Below are positions 5,648 through 8,118 of a stretch of 8,118 nt of DNA, piece by piece. Positions within the stretch are counted from its first letter, which is position 1, and each line of letters begins with the position of its first letter. Below the pieces are notes generated by a model that did no database searches, had not been told where the DNA came from, and worked only from the letters and a program-made list of their open reading frames with translations. The translations under genes and the position numbers were made by a program. Source of the stretch: an uncultured Ruminococcus sp. (lineage in GTDB: Bacteria; Bacillota; Clostridia; Oscillospirales; Ruminococcaceae); the NCBI GenBank assembly GCA_946540705.1, contig CAMNJD010000378.1, forward strand, positions 1 to 8,118, read 5' to 3'.

Positions 5648-6278
5648 CACCTCAGGCAGAACCGCCTCCTGTGCGCTTTCTGAAGACGGTCTGCTGCTTG
5701 GATACCGGATGCTCTACACCGCACGGGCACATTCTCAGATTTTGCTGCCGATGGCAAAAGAGCTGCTCAGAGATGCAGGACGCACCGTACAGGAGGTCGA
5801 TGTCTTTGCTGCGGCAAACGGCCCGGGGTCATATACCGGACTGCGCATCGGCATTGCTGCGATGCAGTCACTCGCATTTGCGGGCGGAAAGCTCTGTGCC
5901 GGCATATCGACACTGGAGGGGCTCGCATGGAATCTCTGCGGCAGAACAGGTCTGCTCTGTGCCTGTCTGGCGGCAAGAAAAGACCTCTGCTACTGTGCAT
6001 TCTTTGAGAGCGACGGCCGCACCGTGACGCGCATTTCAGTGGACAGGGTGCTGTCTTCCGCGGAAATCGCCGCACAGATTGCCTCGCACCGTGAACCGGT
6101 CATGGTCATCGGGGACGGGGCGCCGCTGCTGGAGACTGCCGGCGCAGAATTTCTGACTGCACCGATGCACCTCTGCAATCAGTCTGCCTGCGGGGTTGCA
6201 CTCGCTGCCATGCACACAAAACCGCAGCCGCCTGAAGAACTGACTGTGAGCTATTTGCAGGCAGTCAAGATCGGCTGA
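5628..6278 (+). CDS. tsaB: tRNA t6A37 biosynthesis protein TsaB, 216 aa
   Basis: Non-catalytic ASKHA-fold partner that dimerises with TsaD and is needed for t6A37 formation. The N-terminus LILSVDTSGRTASCAL (2-17) is the conserved first strand-turn. AHSQILLP (34-41) and FAAANGPGSYTGLRIG (60-75) are hallmark TsaB motifs. The C-terminal half (about 100-216) is more divergent and Cys-rich, as usual. The length is slightly short but within the family. TTG 5628 is preferred over ATG 5619 because of the ribosome binding site position. It overlaps tsaE by 20 nt, so the two are co-translated. rimI and tsaD, frequent downstream partners, are absent; tsaD, which is essential, must lie elsewhere. Confidence 0.96.
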   Translation: MLILSVDTSGRTASCALSEDGLLLGYRMLYTARAHSQILLPMAKELLRDAGRTVQEVDVFAAANGPGSYTGLRIGIAAMQSLAFAGGKLCAGISTLEGLAWNLCGRTGLLCACLAARKDLCYCAFFESDGRTVTRISVDRVLSSAEIAAQIASHREPVMVIGDGAPLLETAGAEFLTAPMHLCNQSACGVALAAMHTKPQPPEELTVSYLQAVKIG

Positions 6279-6396
6279 GCACCGGAGCAGAGGCACTCCC
6301 CTGCGCTGACCTGTCCCCATGTCGCCTAGCCAATATCAGGCTGTCATTTGGTTGTCAGCATTACGATAACTTACCGGAATATAAGGAGGAATCCAC
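6279..6396 (+). other. Intergenic gap between tsaB and rpiB
   Basis: 118 bases with no gene. There is no remnant of rimI and no terminator with a T run. TTGTCA (6352-6357) resembles a -35 box but has no good -10 at standard spacing (nearest AT-rich hexamer GAATAT 6377-6382, 19-bp spacer). rpiB is therefore either read from the tsaE promoter or from a weak promoter here. The rpiB ribosome binding site AAGGAGG is at 6383-6389. Confidence 0.5.
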
Positions 6397-6843
6397 ATGA
6401 TTGCGATTGGAAGCGACCACGCGGCTGCTGAGCTGCGCTGTACCGTCAGACAATATCTCGAGGATCAGGAGATCCCGTTCATCGACTGCGGAACCGATGA
6501 ATCCCCCAGCGACTATCCCATTATCGCCCGAAAGGTCTGTCAGATGATCCAGAACGGAGAAGCCGATCAGGGGATTCTCCTCTGCGGCACCGGCATCGGC
6601 ATGAGTATCGCCGCGAATAAACACCGCGGCATCCGTGCAGCAGCATGCTCAGAGCCATACAGTGCAAAATTCACACGACTGCATAATGACGCAAATGTCC
6701 TGTGCATGGGCGCCAGGGTCATCGGCGCCGGTCTGGCACAGCAGATTCTCGACGCATTCCTGTTCACGGAATTCGAGGGGGGCAGACATCAGCGCCGCGT
6801 GGATCTGATCACAGAGATCGAGCAGACAGAAGCTCAGAAATAA
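6397..6843 (+). CDS. rpiB: Ribose-5-phosphate isomerase B, RpiB/LacAB family, 148 aa
   Basis: Cytosolic sugar-phosphate isomerase that interconverts ribose 5-phosphate and ribulose 5-phosphate in the non-oxidative pentose phosphate pathway. Seen: MIAIGSDHAA (1-10) with the phosphate/substrate-binding GSDH, SDYP (38-41), GILLCGTGIGMSIAANK (59-75) with the catalytic Cys63 and the anion-hole loop, HNDANVLCMGAR (96-107), and the C-terminal FEGGRHQRRVDLI. The length is normal. The start has AAGGAGG 7 nt upstream. Some family members act on allose or galactose 6-phosphates (AlsB, LacAB), but the Cys and motif pattern and the absence of lac/als genes favour RpiB. Its position after tsaE-tsaB is not functionally explained. 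Confidence 0.95.
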   Translation: MIAIGSDHAAAELRCTVRQYLEDQEIPFIDCGTDESPSDYPIIARKVCQMIQNGEADQGILLCGTGIGMSIAANKHRGIRAAACSEPYSAKFTRLHNDANVLCMGARVIGAGLAQQILDAFLFTEFEGGRHQRRVDLITEIEQTEAQK

Positions 6844-6857
6844 AATACTACCCATTG

Positions 6858-6880
6858 TATGATTTTACGGGCAATGCCCG
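6858..6880 (+). promoter_or_regulatory. Possible -10 box and small hairpin before the mannanase gene
   Basis: TATGAT (6858-6863) resembles a -10 box, but no good -35 lies 17 bp upstream (CAGAAA at 6835-6840). Just after it, CGGGC-AAT-GCCCG (6868-6880) can form a 5-bp hairpin ending 4 nt before the AGGAGA ribosome binding site. It lacks a T run, so it is not a terminator; it may slightly affect initiation. Confidence 0.25.
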
Positions 6881-6896
6881 CTGAGGAGAAACTGAA

Positions 6897-8118
6897 ATGA
6901 AACCATACAGAACAACCGCTCTTGCGATTGCTGCCGTACTTGCCGCAATCGCTGCCCCGCATCCGCAGGGAGCCCGTACCGCCTCCGCTGCCGGAACAAA
7001 CATCAAGGTCGAATTTGAGAGCGGCACGCTCACCGACTGCGAGGAGCAGGCTCCGATCGCCTGGAAACAGGTTGACGAAGACGGCTTTGGCAATGTGTGC
7101 GATATGACAGGCTGGTCGGGAGATGCCTATGTCTATATCGACCGCAAGGATGCCGCCGTGACGGTCTCCGTCGATATCCCGGAGGACGGCTACTACGCCC
7201 TGAACATCAGCTATATCCAGTGCTTCGGCTCACCGAAAAACCCAAATAAAACGCAATATCTGCTCGTCAACGGCGAAAGTCAGGGTGAGGTATTGTTTCC
7301 GTTCAACTCTGGAGACGGCTGGACAGAGCTGCCGGCCGGATATATCCATCTGAACAAGGGTGCCAATACGATTACTGTCAAGAGTTACTGGGGCTATACC
7401 TTCCTGGATTATCTGACGATCAGCGATGCACCGTCATACCTGACAGACTTCTCACCCGCAGAAGCACCCTGCAACCCCAATGCCAGCCCTGAAGCACGCA
7501 AGCTCTATGCTTACATGCGCAGTCTCTACGGCAATCATGTCCTGTCCGGCCAGCAGGAATACTGCGGCTCGCACAACTACAACAGCAATGCACTCGAATC
7601 ACAGGGACTGCCGGTCGATTATCTGGTGGATAATGAAGCAGAATTTGAATATATCCAGGACAAGACCGGTAAGCAGCCGGCGATCCGCGGCATCGACTTT
7701 CTGTTCTACAATACCACAAACGGCTTTGAGGACAATGCACCGGAGCGCGTCATAGCGTGGTACAAGGAAAAAGGCGGCATTCCGACCGTCACCTACCACT
7801 GGAATGTCCCGACAGACGGCAAGGACAGCAATGCTGTCGCATTCTATCTGCAGCACACCGGCAATACACCGTTCACGAACTTCAGCATCAGCAATGCAGT
7901 CAAGGAAGGTACATGGGAGCACGAGAAGATTGACGAAGACATTGCATATCTCGCCAAGCAGCTCGGCAAGGCGCGTGACGCCGGAGTGCCGATCCTGTTC
8001 CGTCCGCTGCACGAAGCAGAAGGCGGCTGGTTCTGGTGGGGCGGCGAGGGGCCTGAGCCGTGCAAGCAGCTCTACCGCTACCTCTGGGATCAGCTCACCA
8101 ACAAGTACAAGCTGAACA
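6897..8118 (+). CDS. Secreted beta-mannanase, CBM35-GH26, C-terminus outside the window
   Basis: Extracellular endo-beta-1,4-mannanase; hydrolyses mannan, glucomannan or galactomannan. 407 codons are visible. Residues 1-32 form a signal peptide (K2 and R5, then an Ala/Leu/Ile core, likely cleaved near TASA-AG), with no lipobox Cys. Residues about 36-178 look like a CBM35 beta-sandwich: VEFESG at the start, then GYYALNISY, and SYWGYTFLDYLTIS at the end. The GH26 domain begins near 195 (ARKLYAYMRSLYGNHVLSGQQEY) and contains FRPLHEAEGGWFWWGG (368-383), where Glu373 fits the general acid/base. The nucleophile Glu should lie beyond the edge, as would any dockerin or anchor. ATG 6897 has AGGAGA (6884-6889) 7 nt upstream. 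A GH26 endoglucanase or exo-mannanase activity cannot be excluded. Its gap from rpiB is only 53 nt. Confidence 0.93.
   Translation, partial: MKPYRTTALAIAAVLAAIAAPHPQGARTASAAGTNIKVEFESGTLTDCEEQAPIAWKQVDEDGFGNVCDMTGWSGDAYVYIDRKDAAVTVSVDIPEDGYYALNISYIQCFGSPKNPNKTQYLLVNGESQGEVLFPFNSGDGWTELPAGYIHLNKGANTITVKSYWGYTFLDYLTISDAPSYLTDFSPAEAPCNPNASPEARKLYAYMRSLYGNHVLSGQQEYCGSHNYNSNALESQGLPVDYLVDNEAEFEYIQDKTGKQPAIRGIDFLFYNTTNGFEDNAPERVIAWYKEKGGIPTVTYHWNVPTDGKDSNAVAFYLQHTGNTPFTNFSISNAVKEGTWEHEKIDEDIAYLAKQLGKARDAGVPILFRPLHEAEGGWFWWGGEGPEPCKQLYRYLWDQLTNKYKLN

Noticed and set aside
6287..6304. Possible terminator hairpin after tsaB (GCAGAGG / CCCCTGC)
   Set aside because: The stem has a mismatch and no T run follows, so I do not call it a terminator.

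Overview
The window reads as chromosomal DNA of a Gram-positive Firmicute, most likely a gut or rumen clostridium of the Ruminococcus/Oscillospiraceae kind. The reasons are strong AAGGAGG-type ribosome binding sites, TTG starts, sigma-A promoters with 17-bp spacers, a mid-range GC content, and a secreted GH26 mannanase with a CBM35 module. The taxonomic call is an inference. I see no tRNA, rRNA, CRISPR array, insertion sequence or phage gene.

Layout. On the minus strand (1-3114) lie an MMPL/RND-type exporter cut by the window edge, an 8-nt overlapping small DUF308/HdeD-like membrane protein gene just upstream of it, and a TetR-family regulator. The regulator has its own promoter and a near-perfect terminator that separates it from the exporter operon; the exporter operon has its own very good promoter. 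From 3115 to 3357 is a divergent regulatory region with a promoter on each strand and several inverted repeats. On the plus strand, 3358-4985 holds a two-gene ABC exporter of the bacitracin/lantibiotic-immunity type (ATPase, then permease), closed by a terminator. A new promoter at 5123-5151 then drives tsaE and tsaB, which supply two parts of the tRNA t6A37 machinery. These are followed by rpiB (ribose-5-phosphate isomerase B) and a secreted CBM35-GH26 beta-mannanase that runs off the right edge.

How the parts may work together. The TetR gene sits between two different exporters, so it is the natural candidate regulator of one or both. Together, 1-4985 looks like an export/envelope-defence cassette. 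The right half is housekeeping (t6A synthesis, pentose phosphate) followed by a polysaccharide-degrading enzyme. rimI and tsaD, which often follow tsaE-tsaB, are not here. Three start sites (DUF308, the ABC ATPase, tsaB) are likely to be mis-called by a longest-ORF rule and are reassigned here from promoter and Shine-Dalgarno positions. I did not find a clearly new biological system. The best leads are the regulatory repeats around the exporter promoters and the TetR-DUF308-MMPL module.
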